The notes under the pieces: generated by a model | What the model was told of the DNA's origin: nothing | Seen by the model: the letters and a program-made list of their open reading frames with translations, nothing else | Database searches by the model: none | Source of the DNA: Blautia sp. An81 | GTDB lineage: Bacteria; Bacillota; Clostridia; Lachnospirales; Lachnospiraceae | Direction: 5' to 3' | Length of the DNA: 64,000 nucleotides | Assembly (NCBI RefSeq): GCF_002161285.1 | Contig: NZ_NFHH01000018.1 | Location: 1 to 64,000, forward strand | Program-made: the position numbers and the translations under genes | Part shown: positions 7,996 to 17,184 of the stretch, one piece after another | Position numbering within the stretch: the stretch's first letter is position 1 | How the letters are laid out: each line of letters starts with the position of its first letter

Positions 7996-9342
7996 ATGAA
8001 AAAAAGAATGAAAAGACTGGCAGCGTTTTCCATGGCAGTTCTGATGGCAGCTTCTATGGCAGCCTGCGGCGGTTCAGGCGGTGGAAGCAGTGATGGCGGA
8101 TCCAGTTCAGGCGGTTCCAGTTCAGGAGATGACAAGGAGATTGTGTATTGGAACATTGGTACAGAGAGTCCTGATAAGGATATTGTTACAGCTGCGGTTG
8201 AAAAATTCAACTCTGAAACGGAATCTGGATATACTGTAACATCTGTTCCAACTCAGAATGACTCTTACAAAGAAAAATTGGTTGTGGCTATGAGTTCTGG
8301 TGAGTGCCCGGATATGTATTCCTGCTGGTCTGGAGGACCTATGTATGAATATATTGACTCTGGATTCGGTCAGCCTATTGATGATCTGTTTAATAATTCT
8401 GAGATTAAAGACAAACTGATGGAATCTGCCATCGGTCAGGCAACTTATAATGATCATATTTATGCAGTTCCTTATCAGAATGTATCTATGTCAGGTATTT
8501 TCTATAACAAAGAGATGTTCGAGAAATATGGTTTGGAAGAGCCTGCTACATTAGCTGATCTGGAAAATATTTGTGCAACTTTAAAAGAAAACGGTATTAC
8601 ACCATTCGCTCTGGCAAACAGCTCTAAATGGACAGGTTCTATGTACTTTATGAATCTGGCTGCAAGATACGGCGGACTGGAACCGTTCCAGAATGCAGTT
8701 GCAGGAACAGGAAGCTTTACTGATGAATGCTTTATCCAGGCTGGAGAAAAGATCCAGGAGTGGGTAAATGCAGGATACTTCCCAGATGGTGTAAACTCTC
8801 TGAGTGAAGATGATGGACAGGCAAAACAGTTAATGTATCAGGAAACAGCAGGTATGCTTCTTTGCGGCTCCTGGTATACAGGTACTTTCTCTACTGACAG
8901 CGAAGAGTTTTATCAGAAGATAGGCTGGTTCCCATTCCCGGCAATTGAAGGCTCTGAGGCTGACCCATCTATTATGATCGGTACAGTAGGTGACCAGTTT
9001 ATTGTATTTAACTGTGAGGGTGAAAAACTGGAAGCTGCTTTTGAGTGTGCTGAAGCACATCTGTCTGACGAGGTAATTGACCTTGGAGTAGAAAGCGGAA
9101 AGATTCCTCCAGTTAACGGAATTGAAGAAAAACTGACAGATCCAATTACAATAGAGGTTGTAGAAGCTGCTAACAACGCATCTGAAATCCAGCTGTGGTA
9201 CGATCAGTATCTGCCGCCAGCAGTTTCAAATGCACATCTGGATGGTCTTCAGGAGGTATTTGGTCTCACTATGACTCCTCAGGAAGCCCAGGAATCCATG
9301 CAGCAGGCAATGGAAGAGTATAATGCTCAGAAAGCAGAATAA
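7996..9342 (+). CDS. Extracellular solute-binding lipoprotein of a sugar ABC importer (family 1)
   Basis: Substrate-capture lipoprotein, 448 aa, anchored outside the membrane. The signal peptide is residues 1-23 with lipobox SMAAC (C24), then a Gly/Ser-rich linker to about residue 45. The mature part has the family-1 binding-protein pattern (IVYWNIGTESPDKDIV; SGECPDMYSCW; YAVPYQNVSMSGIFYNKEMFEKYG). Start ATG at 7996 follows aaaggagg (7980-7987); an in-frame upstream ATG at 7969 is inside poor context. Permease genes follow after a terminator-like hairpin. No ATPase gene lies in this locus, so a shared MsmK/UgpC-type ATPase from elsewhere is expected. Substrate is inferred from the nearby GH3 gene only. 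Confidence 0.9.
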   Translation: MKKRMKRLAAFSMAVLMAASMAACGGSGGGSSDGGSSSGGSSSGDDKEIVYWNIGTESPDKDIVTAAVEKFNSETESGYTVTSVPTQNDSYKEKLVVAMSSGECPDMYSCWSGGPMYEYIDSGFGQPIDDLFNNSEIKDKLMESAIGQATYNDHIYAVPYQNVSMSGIFYNKEMFEKYGLEEPATLADLENICATLKENGITPFALANSSKWTGSMYFMNLAARYGGLEPFQNAVAGTGSFTDECFIQAGEKIQEWVNAGYFPDGVNSLSEDDGQAKQLMYQETAGMLLCGSWYTGTFSTDSEEFYQKIGWFPFPAIEGSEADPSIMIGTVGDQFIVFNCEGEKLEAAFECAEAHLSDEVIDLGVESGKIPPVNGIEEKLTDPITIEVVEAANNASEIQLWYDQYLPPAVSNAHLDGLQEVFGLTMTPQEAQESMQQAMEEYNAQKAE

Positions 9343-9361
9343 GCAACATGACGGAATAATC

Positions 9362-9393
9362 GGAAAGGCTCTGGAAACAGAGCCTTTCTTTTT
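9362..9393 (+). terminator. Terminator between the binding-protein gene and the permease genes
   Basis: gaaaggctctg / cagagcctttc, 11-bp perfect stem, gaaa loop, then ttttt. It sits 20 nt after the stop of the binding protein and would let only a fraction of transcripts reach the permeases. Confidence 0.85.
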
Positions 9394-9483
9394 GGATAAA
9401 ACCGCTAAAGAAATCTATAAAAAATGAACAGTATGGATAGAAATTTATAGATTCTGGGAAGATTGTTCTATGTAGTTTTGTTA

Positions 9484-9517
9484 AACTTTTTGGTAGTATT
9501 GATACTATCAAAAAGTT
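9484..9517 (+). repeat. 34-nt inverted repeat just upstream of the permease gene
   Basis: aactttttggtagta pairs with tactatcaaaaagtt around ttga (15 bp including one G-U). There is no T-run after it. It ends about 30 nt before the permease start, so it may be an operator, an RNA stability stem, or a processing site. Confidence 0.6.
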
Positions 9518-9547
9518 CTTAAAGTAATAAGAAGGAGGGAATTCATT

Positions 9548-10450
9548 ATGAAAGAAAAGAGTACTTCTTTGCTTGTCATCAGGCAGAGAAATACGAGAAA
9601 AGTAGCGGCGCTTTTCCTGGCACCGGTAACTATTCTGATGGTAATCTACATTTTTTATCCTATTGTAGATACCTTTATCACCAGTACATATCAGTGGAAT
9701 GGAATTTCTGCTGACAGAAAGTTTATTGGTATTCAGAACTGGATCACACTGCTCCAGGACAAAAGTTTCTGGATTGCTTTTAAAAACAATCTGATCATCA
9801 TGGTGCTTTCTATTGTAATCCAGATTCCTCTGGGACTTGCCCTGGCCACCTTCCTGGACTTTGGAGGGAAAAAACTTACGGTATTTAAAGTTATCTGGTT
9901 TATTCCATTGCTGATGTCTTCTGTAGCTATTGGTTTCCTGTTCACCTATGCTCTGGCTACAAACGGCGGTATTGTAAGTACCATATCCGGTTGGTTTGGA
10001 GGCGGAAACATTGACCTTCTGGGAAATCCCAAAACTGCGCTGCTTACAGTAATCGCTGTTATATGCTGGCAGTTTACACCGTTCTATATGGTATACTTTA
10101 TGGCTGCATTTACAAATATTCCCTATGATGTATTTGAAGCAGCCAGAATTGACGGAGCTACCAGAGGACAGTATTTCTGGAAAATAGCACTTCCTCTTCT
10201 GGTGCCATCCATGAAGAGTGCAGCCATTCTATCTATGGTAGGTTCTTTGAAGTATTTCGATTTGATCTACGTAATGACCGGAGGCGGTCCGGGAACTTCT
10301 ACTGAATTAATGGCAACATATATGTATAAAGAGTCCTTCAGCAACTTCAACATGGGTTACGGTTCTGCTGTTGCAGGCGGAATGTTCATTCTGATTTCTA
10401 TGATCGCTCTTATTACAATGAAATTGATAAATGGAAAGAAGGAGGCGTAA
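9548..10450 (+). CDS. Sugar ABC importer permease, MalF/UgpA type
   Basis: Inner-membrane half of the importer channel, 300 aa, six predicted membrane spans (first at about residues 18-40). The cytoplasmic EAA loop that touches the ATPase is EAARIDGATRGQYFWKIALP, at about residues 197-216. Start ATG with ggaggg 8 nt upstream. The MalG-type partner begins 6 nt after the stop, so the two are co-translated. Partner of the binding protein at 7996. Confidence 0.92.
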   Translation: MKEKSTSLLVIRQRNTRKVAALFLAPVTILMVIYIFYPIVDTFITSTYQWNGISADRKFIGIQNWITLLQDKSFWIAFKNNLIIMVLSIVIQIPLGLALATFLDFGGKKLTVFKVIWFIPLLMSSVAIGFLFTYALATNGGIVSTISGWFGGGNIDLLGNPKTALLTVIAVICWQFTPFYMVYFMAAFTNIPYDVFEAARIDGATRGQYFWKIALPLLVPSMKSAAILSMVGSLKYFDLIYVMTGGGPGTSTELMATYMYKESFSNFNMGYGSAVAGGMFILISMIALITMKLINGKKEA

Positions 10451-10456
10451 AAACAT

Positions 10457-11305
10457 ATGGATGCTTATAAGAAAAGTCGAGTAAAAAGTATAATATGCTG
10501 GGTAATCGCCTTTGCATTGGCAATTTTTTACCTGGTAGTCTCTTTCCTTCCCTTTATATTCATGGTATTAAACTCTTTTAAAGAGAAGTTTGAAATGCTT
10601 ACAGTGGGTGTCTTTGAACTTCCCCAGAGCTTGAATTTTGCGAATTATCAGGAAGTGCTTACAGGCGGATTTGGAAAATATTTTATGAACAGTGTGATCG
10701 TGCTTGCAATTTCCCTGATTTTGCTTCTGTTTATTGCCTCCTGCGCTTCTTATCCTTTGGCAAGATTCCAGTTCAAGCTGGCGAATCCTATTTATGCAGG
10801 AATTGTTGCATGTATGTCTATTCCAGTACACATTACACTGATTCCTGTGTTTAAGATGTCCCAGGCCACAGGTCTTTATGACAGTATTTGGGCGCTGATC
10901 GGACCCTATGTAGCGTTTGCTGTTCCGATTTCTGTGTTTATTCTTACTAGCTTTATGAAAGAGATTCCAAGGGAGATTGAAGAGTCTGCGGAAATCGACG
11001 GATGCGGAAAGATTAAAATGTTTTTCTCCATGATTCTCCCGCTCTCCAAACCAGGACTGGCTACATTGGCAATCTATAACGGTGTAAATATGTGGAATGA
11101 GTTCTCCTTCGCATACACATTGACACAGTCCTCTGAAAACCGGACGCTGCCTCTGGCTATTTGGGAGTTCCAGGGACAGTATTCCATGAATACGCCTATG
11201 ATCATGGCGGTTCTGACACTGACACTGCTTCCTATGATCATAATGTTTATTATCTTCCAGGATAAGCTGGTGAAAGGTATGACAGCAGGAGCTGTAAAAG
11301 GTTGA
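10457..11305 (+). CDS. Sugar ABC importer permease, MalG/UgpE type
   Basis: Second channel subunit, 282 aa, six predicted spans. Its EAA loop reads EESAEIDGCGKIKMFFSMIL at about residues 175-194. The ribosome site (aaggagg) overlaps the end of the preceding permease gene. The gene ends 10 nt before a strong terminator, which closes this transcript ahead of the sensor kinase gene. Confidence 0.92.
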   Translation: MDAYKKSRVKSIICWVIAFALAIFYLVVSFLPFIFMVLNSFKEKFEMLTVGVFELPQSLNFANYQEVLTGGFGKYFMNSVIVLAISLILLLFIASCASYPLARFQFKLANPIYAGIVACMSIPVHITLIPVFKMSQATGLYDSIWALIGPYVAFAVPISVFILTSFMKEIPREIEESAEIDGCGKIKMFFSMILPLSKPGLATLAIYNGVNMWNEFSFAYTLTQSSENRTLPLAIWEFQGQYSMNTPMIMAVLTLTLLPMIIMFIIFQDKLVKGMTAGAVKG

Positions 11306-11314
11306 GTTCATTCA

Positions 11315-11342
11315 AAAAGGGCGTTTTATACGCCCTTTTTTT
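11315..11342 (+). terminator. Terminator after the first permease pair
   Basis: aaaaagggcgt / acgccctttttt with a short tttat loop and a long T-run. Confidence 0.88.
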
Positions 11343-11438
11343 AATCTTAAGCGAAAGGAAACCTGTGGACATAGGTTAAAAATAAATATATACTAATATT
11401 CATAGAGACTTGAAAGTAAAGACATTAGGAGGGCAAAA

Positions 11439-13232
11439 ATGAAAAAGTGGATAGAACAAATTAATCAATGGAAACTGGATAAGAAAATGCAGGTTCTGGT
11501 TACCACAGCCATTATTGTTATGACCTTGATTATTTTGGCTGTATCCACCATTTCCTCAGTAACCTCCATGAAGGAAAAATCCATAGAACTGCTGCAGACA
11601 AATAATGATACCATGTCTGAAAACTATGCATCTTCTCTGGAACAATATAAAGCCCTCGCCATAGCTATTGTAATGGATGATACGGTGCAGAGCTATCTTC
11701 ACTGTACCAGCAAGAGAGATCCTTCCTATACCGGATATGCCAACAATGCGGTTAATACTATGACCAGCTGTCAGAATATGTATCCAGATATGAATTTTAT
11801 CGGCATTGTAAGCTATCAGATGGACGATTATCTCTATAAAGGGATAGAGGCGCTAACTTCGAGCGATTTTCAGCAGGTCTATGCCCAGGATTACCAGCAG
11901 TGCGGGGAAGTGCGGGATGGTACTATACGCATAGGATTTTCCAACAAGTACTACAGGGGAGATCGATATACGCTTAGTGTATATTTTCCGATCTATGATC
12001 TGAATACCATTATGATGGAACGAGGACTTCTGTGCATGAACTTTACAAATCCGGTGCTGGAACAGATCCTGGAAGATAAATCAGGAACTGGAAGGCAGAC
12101 AGCAGTAATACAGACAGACGGTACGATTATTGCGGATCATGATCTGGACAGCATTGGAGAAACTGTATCCTATAAAGAGAAAATGGTAGGAAGCGAAGGG
12201 GAATTTTCCTGGGAGGGCAGGCTCTATATCTATCAGAAAGTGTCAGACTGGAACTATTACATTGTCAGCAGTATTGAAAATATGGAGCTGTATGCTCCCA
12301 GCGTCCGAACTATTATCATTATGACGGCAATTCTTTTTTTCATGGTTATTCTGAGCTTTTTTGTCATAAAAGGTATCATAAGCCGGGTATACCGGCCTCT
12401 GGATCAGACTGTACAGAAAATGGACGAGGTAGCGGCAGGCTGCCTGGAGTCCCGATTAAATGTAGCGAGTATGGGAGAAGATTTCCAGAAACTGGCTACA
12501 GGCTTTAATTCCATGATGGAAGAAATTCTGGTACTTATGGAACAGGTAAAAATGGAGCAGCATCAGATAGAGCAGATTCGTTTTAACTCTCTGCAATCCC
12601 AGATCCAGCCCCATTTTCTTTATAATACCCTGGAATGTATTCACTGGCAGGCTATGGCAGATGGAAATAAAGAAATTTCCACATTGGTTATGGCTTTAGC
12701 AAAATACTATAGGATTTGTCTCAGCAAAGGGCATGATGTGATTTCTTTAGGATTAGAGATTGAACATATCAAGAATTATCTGATCATTCAGAATATGCGT
12801 TACGATAACATTATTGGAAGTGAGTTTCAGGTTGATGATACCTGTAAAGATGCAATGGTTCCTAAGCTGACTCTTCAGCCACTGGTGGAAAACTCTATTT
12901 ATCATGGGATAAAAGTAAAAGAAGGAAGAAAAGGAAGTGTTTTTCTGAAGGCTGTAAGAAAAGAAAATACGGTGCTGATTACTTTGGAGGATACTGGAAG
13001 CGGAATGACTCAGTCTCAGATTGACGCTATGAACCAGCAGCTTTCAGAGTATGATGAATCTTTTGGCTATGGAGTAAGGAATGTCAATAAGAGGATCGAG
13101 CTGCTTTACGGGAAAGATTATGGTCTGTATTATCTTAGAAATGAGTTTGGAGGAGTGACTGTAGAAATACAGCTTCCCTATACTACAAAAGTGGACGAGG
13201 GAATTTTAAAAGGGGATATGATAAATGTATAA
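11439..13232 (+). CDS. YesM-type sensor histidine kinase
   Basis: Membrane sensor kinase, 597 aa. A first span (about 20-43) and a second (about 287-312) enclose an extracellular sensor of the dCACHE type. HAMP follows, then the His-kinase region with phospho-acceptor H392 in QPHFLYNTLECIHWQ and the ATPase motifs LQPLVENSIYHG and LEDTGSGM. This is the Lyt/YesM class that works with AraC-type response regulators. The partner gene overlaps its 3' end by 8 nt. By position it probably senses the sugar, or the loaded binding protein, of the importer just upstream. ATG with aggaggg upstream. Confidence 0.92.
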   Translation: MKKWIEQINQWKLDKKMQVLVTTAIIVMTLIILAVSTISSVTSMKEKSIELLQTNNDTMSENYASSLEQYKALAIAIVMDDTVQSYLHCTSKRDPSYTGYANNAVNTMTSCQNMYPDMNFIGIVSYQMDDYLYKGIEALTSSDFQQVYAQDYQQCGEVRDGTIRIGFSNKYYRGDRYTLSVYFPIYDLNTIMMERGLLCMNFTNPVLEQILEDKSGTGRQTAVIQTDGTIIADHDLDSIGETVSYKEKMVGSEGEFSWEGRLYIYQKVSDWNYYIVSSIENMELYAPSVRTIIIMTAILFFMVILSFFVIKGIISRVYRPLDQTVQKMDEVAAGCLESRLNVASMGEDFQKLATGFNSMMEEILVLMEQVKMEQHQIEQIRFNSLQSQIQPHFLYNTLECIHWQAMADGNKEISTLVMALAKYYRICLSKGHDVISLGLEIEHIKNYLIIQNMRYDNIIGSEFQVDDTCKDAMVPKLTLQPLVENSIYHGIKVKEGRKGSVFLKAVRKENTVLITLEDTGSGMTQSQIDAMNQQLSEYDESFGYGVRNVNKRIELLYGKDYGLYYLRNEFGGVTVEIQLPYTTKVDEGILKGDMINV

Positions 13233-14778
13233 AGCTTTAATTGTTGATGATGAAAAGATGATCCGTATGGGAATGAAAAAAGTGATTCCCTGGGAACAGC
13301 TGGGGATTGGCGAAGTATATACCGCGGCTTCGGCAACCGAAGCCCTGGATGTTTTGGAAAATTACAAACCCCAGATTATGATCACAGATATCCAGATGAA
13401 CGGAATGACAGGCCTGGAATTGATCGAGAAAGCCAGGGATATAATCCCGGAATTAAGAGTGATCGTTCTTACGGGATATGATAGCTTTGAGTATGCCAGA
13501 CAGAGTCTCCGCCTTCAGGTTCAGGACTTCTTTCTGAAGCCAATTGAGGAAGAAAATCTTTCCAGAGTTCTTAAAGAACAGGTGGCGTATTTAAACGAAG
13601 CCGAAGAAGAAAAGCGGAATTTCCTTCTTCGCCAGAGAACCCAGGGGACGGCAGAACAGATGGAGCTGGAAAAGTGCATCAGAGGAATTATTAACCGGTC
13701 TAAGGAAAGCAGTGAGTTCATGGGTGTTCTGGAACAGTACTATGGATTTCAGATGGACCAGGGACTTCAGATTGTGCTGATCATGCCTGCCCAAAATTAT
13801 TCCGGACAGGAATCAGAGCAGGATTTTCACGAGATGTCGGTGAAAAATATTTGCATGAGTGTTGTAGACGCTCAGGGAAAAGGAATCACTTTTTCCGATG
13901 ATGGTATCATAGGAATTGTTTATTTTACAGAGGAAGAGAGCTCGGTCTTGGAACATATTGAGGAACTTTCAGGAATTCTCAAAGATGAGTTTGACACGAA
14001 CCCTAAGATTGTGATGGGAAGTGCTGTATCGGGATTTTCGAATTTGCACATTTCTTATAATGATGCTAAATATCTGTTAGATACAGAGAAGGAAAGTATT
14101 CAGGATATTATCCAGACTTTCGGAGAGCAGAATAAAAATAATATTTTCCGTGATATTTTCAGTGAGCTAAAGGGAATCATGTGTTCCAACACGGGAAATA
14201 CCGAGTATGTTATGAAAGCTTTCCGCACATTTGCAAAGGCTACCAAGTCTTATAATTTATCGCAGCAGACAGTGCGCAGGCTTTGCTTTGAGATGGCATC
14301 TGCCACCTATTTTGCCTATATGGGGGAGTCTAAGGAGACAGAGTCGGGACGCTTGGATGCATTATCAAAAAGTCTTCTGTCTGCCAATCGTGAAGAGGCA
14401 TGTGAGGTAACAGAGATGTTTTTGAATCAAATGCTGGGGAAGGAAGAGGAAAGTGTTCATGAGATTGTAGATAAAGCAAAATATTATATTTCAGAACATC
14501 TAACAGAAGAACTTACAGTGTCAAATATTGCGGCGTCTCTGTATATTACGCCAAATTATTTTTCAAGATTGTTTAAAAGAGTAACTAAAGAAGGCTGTAA
14601 TGAATATATTGTACGGAAGCGCATAGAAAAGGCAAAATCTCTTCTGGAAACCACCAGCCTGAAGACAGGAAAGATTGCTATGATGGTAGGATACCGTGAC
14701 ACCAATTATTTTTCTCTGGCTTTTAAGAAGCATACAGGGAAATCTCCTACAAAATACCGGGAAGAAATGCAGAAATAA
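13225..14778 (+). CDS. YesN-type response regulator with AraC DNA-binding domain
   Basis: Response regulator, 517 aa. The receiver domain (1-120) has the acidic pocket DDE at 8-10 and phospho-acceptor D55 (MITDIQMNG), with K105 region FFLKPIEEE. A long central region of uncertain fold follows. The C-terminal 100 residues hold the AraC double helix-turn-helix (LTVSNIAASLYITPNYFSRL; TGKIAMMVGYRDTNYFSLAF). The start overlaps the kinase gene by 8 nt, so translation is coupled. It likely activates the importer operon and the downstream GH3 gene; no binding site could be identified from one locus. Confidence 0.92.
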   Translation: MYKALIVDDEKMIRMGMKKVIPWEQLGIGEVYTAASATEALDVLENYKPQIMITDIQMNGMTGLELIEKARDIIPELRVIVLTGYDSFEYARQSLRLQVQDFFLKPIEEENLSRVLKEQVAYLNEAEEEKRNFLLRQRTQGTAEQMELEKCIRGIINRSKESSEFMGVLEQYYGFQMDQGLQIVLIMPAQNYSGQESEQDFHEMSVKNICMSVVDAQGKGITFSDDGIIGIVYFTEEESSVLEHIEELSGILKDEFDTNPKIVMGSAVSGFSNLHISYNDAKYLLDTEKESIQDIIQTFGEQNKNNIFRDIFSELKGIMCSNTGNTEYVMKAFRTFAKATKSYNLSQQTVRRLCFEMASATYFAYMGESKETESGRLDALSKSLLSANREEACEVTEMFLNQMLGKEEESVHEIVDKAKYYISEHLTEELTVSNIAASLYITPNYFSRLFKRVTKEGCNEYIVRKRIEKAKSLLETTSLKTGKIAMMVGYRDTNYFSLAFKKHTGKSPTKYREEMQK

Positions 14779-14891
14779 GGGACAGGATCATAGAGCAATA
14801 AATGGGCAGTTTTTCGCATAAAGAAGATAGAGAAAGATTTGGGATCCAGTGTAAAATAAACACGTACATCAATGAGAACGGAGGATAGTGT

Positions 14892-17015
14892 ATGAAAAAT
14901 TTTAAAAAAGAACGGTCAGAGGCAAGAAAAAAGGCAAAAGAGCTGGTAAGTAAAATGACACTTATGGAAAAGGCAGCTCAGTTAAAATATGACGCATCGC
15001 CAGTAGAAAGACTAGGAGTACCTACATATAATTATTGGAATGAAGCGCTCCATGGAGTTGCAAGGGCAGGAGTTGCTACTATGTTTCCTCAGGCTATCGG
15101 AATGGCTGCGGCTTTTGACGAGGAAGAGATGAAAAAAGTAGGAGACATTATTGCCACAGAGGGCAGAGCAAAATACAATGAATACTCGAAACATGGAGAC
15201 AGAGATATCTATAAGGGATTGACATTCTGGTCTCCTAATGTGAATATTTTCAGAGATCCACGCTGGGGAAGAGGACATGAGACCTATGGTGAAGACCCTT
15301 ATCTGACATCACGTCTGGGTGTGAAATTTGTAGAGGGACTTCAGGGAGACGGACCGGTAATGAAAGCGGCTGCCTGTGCAAAACACTTTGCAGTACATAG
15401 CGGCCCTGAGTCGATCCGGCATGAATTTGATGCAAAAGCCACAATGAAGGATATGTGGGAGACCTACCTTCCTGCTTTTGAAGCGTTAGTGACAGAAGCG
15501 GATGTGGAATCTGTTATGGGAGCTTATAACAGAACAAATGGAGACCCCTGCTGTGGACACCAGTATTTAATGGAAGAGGTACTGAGAGGCAAGTGGAAAT
15601 TTGACGGACATTTTGTATCTGACTGCTGGGCCATCAAAGACTTCCATGAAAACCATAAAATTACAAAAAATGCCAGAGAATCAGCTGCACTTGCTTTGAA
15701 GAGAGGATGTGATGTGAACTGCGGCAATACTTATCTGCACCTGCTGGGAGCTGTAGAAGACGGACTGATCACGGAAGAGGACATTACAAAATCGGCAGAG
15801 AGGGCTCTTACAGCAAGATATCTTCTGGGACTTTTTGAGGGAAGCGAGTATGATGAAATTCCATATGAAAAGGTAGAATGTAAAGAACATGTGGAAGAAG
15901 CCCTTAATATAGCCAGAAAAGGCTGTGTACTTCTGAAAAATGACGGTGTGCTGCCTTTGGATAAATCGAAGATCAAGACTATTGGAGTAGTAGGACCTAA
16001 TGCAGACAGCCGTGCTGCTTTGATTGGAAATTACCATGGAACTTCATCCAGATATATTACCGTGCTGGAAGGAATCCAAGACGAAGTAGGAGAAGACGTG
16101 AGAGTCTTATATTCTCAGGGCTGTCATTTATATAAGGACAGAGTAGAAAACCTGGCGTGGGAACAGGATCGTATCTCGGAAGCTGTAATTACCGCAGAGC
16201 ACAGCGATGTAGTGGTAATCTGCGTGGGGCTTGATGAGACATTGGAAGGTGAAGAAGGAGATACAGGAAACAGCGATGCTTCAGGAGATAAAAATGACCT
16301 CCATCTGCCAAAGGTTCAGGAAGAACTTATAGAAAAAGTGGCTGCAGTAGGGAAACCTACCATAGTTGTTCTGATGGCAGGCAGTGCGATTGACTTAAAT
16401 TATGCCCAGGAGAACTGTAACGGAATCCTTCTGGCATGGTATCCGGGAGCCAGAGGAGGAAAGGCTGTAGCAGACCTGCTCTTCGGAAAGACTTCTCCTT
16501 CAGGAAAGCTTCCGGTGACTTTTTATAAAGATCTGGAAGGCATGCCGGAGTTTACGGATTACACTATGAAAGGACGGACTTACCGTTATATTGAAAATGA
16601 ACCGCTGTATCCCTTTGGATATGGTCTGACCTATGGGGATGTTGAGGTTACATCTGCGAAAGTGCTCAATCAGGTGACTGCAGATTCTGATATCGAAGTG
16701 GAAGTTACTGTGGAGAATAAAGGGACAAGAGCTACGGAAGAAGTAGTGCAGCTTTATATTAAGGATCTGGAGTCTCCTCTGGCAGTGCGCAATCATAGCC
16801 TGTGCGGATTTAGAAGAGTGGCTTTGGAAGCGGGAGAGAAGAAGAACGTTACTCTTACTGTAGCAAACAGAGCTATGGCAGTTGTAGACCAGGCAGGAGA
16901 GCGTCATGTAGACAGCAGGAACTTCAAGATTTTTGCCGGAATTTCACAGCCTGATGAAAGAAGCCAGGAACTTACAGGGAAAAAATCAGCAGAAATAAAT
17001 GTGACACTTGGATAA
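14892..17015 (+). CDS. Glycoside hydrolase family 3 (beta-xylosidase or beta-glucosidase)
   Basis: Retaining exo-glycosidase, 707 aa, no signal peptide, so it works in the cytoplasm on imported oligosaccharides. Residues 1-330 form the (beta/alpha)8 barrel with NEALHGVAR, RDPRWGRGHETYGEDP, KHFAVHSGPE and nucleophile D244 in VSDCWAI. Residues 350-560 form the alpha/beta sandwich with the acid/base loop region (GLDETLEGEEGDTGNSD), and the end is a fibronectin-III-like domain. The opening (WNEALHGVARAG...FPQAIGMAA) resembles bacterial xylan 1,4-beta-xylosidases more than cellobiose-type enzymes, but this cannot be settled by eye. Start ATG after cggagga. It follows the YesM/YesN pair by 113 nt. 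Confidence 0.9.
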   Translation: MKNFKKERSEARKKAKELVSKMTLMEKAAQLKYDASPVERLGVPTYNYWNEALHGVARAGVATMFPQAIGMAAAFDEEEMKKVGDIIATEGRAKYNEYSKHGDRDIYKGLTFWSPNVNIFRDPRWGRGHETYGEDPYLTSRLGVKFVEGLQGDGPVMKAAACAKHFAVHSGPESIRHEFDAKATMKDMWETYLPAFEALVTEADVESVMGAYNRTNGDPCCGHQYLMEEVLRGKWKFDGHFVSDCWAIKDFHENHKITKNARESAALALKRGCDVNCGNTYLHLLGAVEDGLITEEDITKSAERALTARYLLGLFEGSEYDEIPYEKVECKEHVEEALNIARKGCVLLKNDGVLPLDKSKIKTIGVVGPNADSRAALIGNYHGTSSRYITVLEGIQDEVGEDVRVLYSQGCHLYKDRVENLAWEQDRISEAVITAEHSDVVVICVGLDETLEGEEGDTGNSDASGDKNDLHLPKVQEELIEKVAAVGKPTIVVLMAGSAIDLNYAQENCNGILLAWYPGARGGKAVADLLFGKTSPSGKLPVTFYKDLEGMPEFTDYTMKGRTYRYIENEPLYPFGYGLTYGDVEVTSAKVLNQVTADSDIEVEVTVENKGTRATEEVVQLYIKDLESPLAVRNHSLCGFRRVALEAGEKKNVTLTVANRAMAVVDQAGERHVDSRNFKIFAGISQPDERSQELTGKKSAEINVTLG

Positions 17016-17065
17016 AGAAAGAAGACAGATTTCTCTATAGAAAAGGAAAACTACTTATGTTAACA

Positions 17066-17100
17066 TAAGGGGCAGAATAGGCATACCCTATCCTGTCCCT
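17066..17100 (+). terminator. Hairpin after the GH3 gene
   Basis: aaggggcagaatagg pairs with ccctatcctgtccctt with bulges. The tract after it (ctacatatta) is not U-rich, so it is probably a partial terminator. Confidence 0.5.
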
Positions 17101-17184
17101 TCTACATATTAGTGAATGTACATGATTTAGTAGAAGAACAGGAGGGGAATTTTGACCAGAGGAAAGAGAAAGGACTGAAGAGCT

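Noticed and set aside
9484-9517. Inverted repeat as an intrinsic terminator
   Set aside because: No U-run follows and the permease start is 30 nt downstream; kept only as an inverted repeat.
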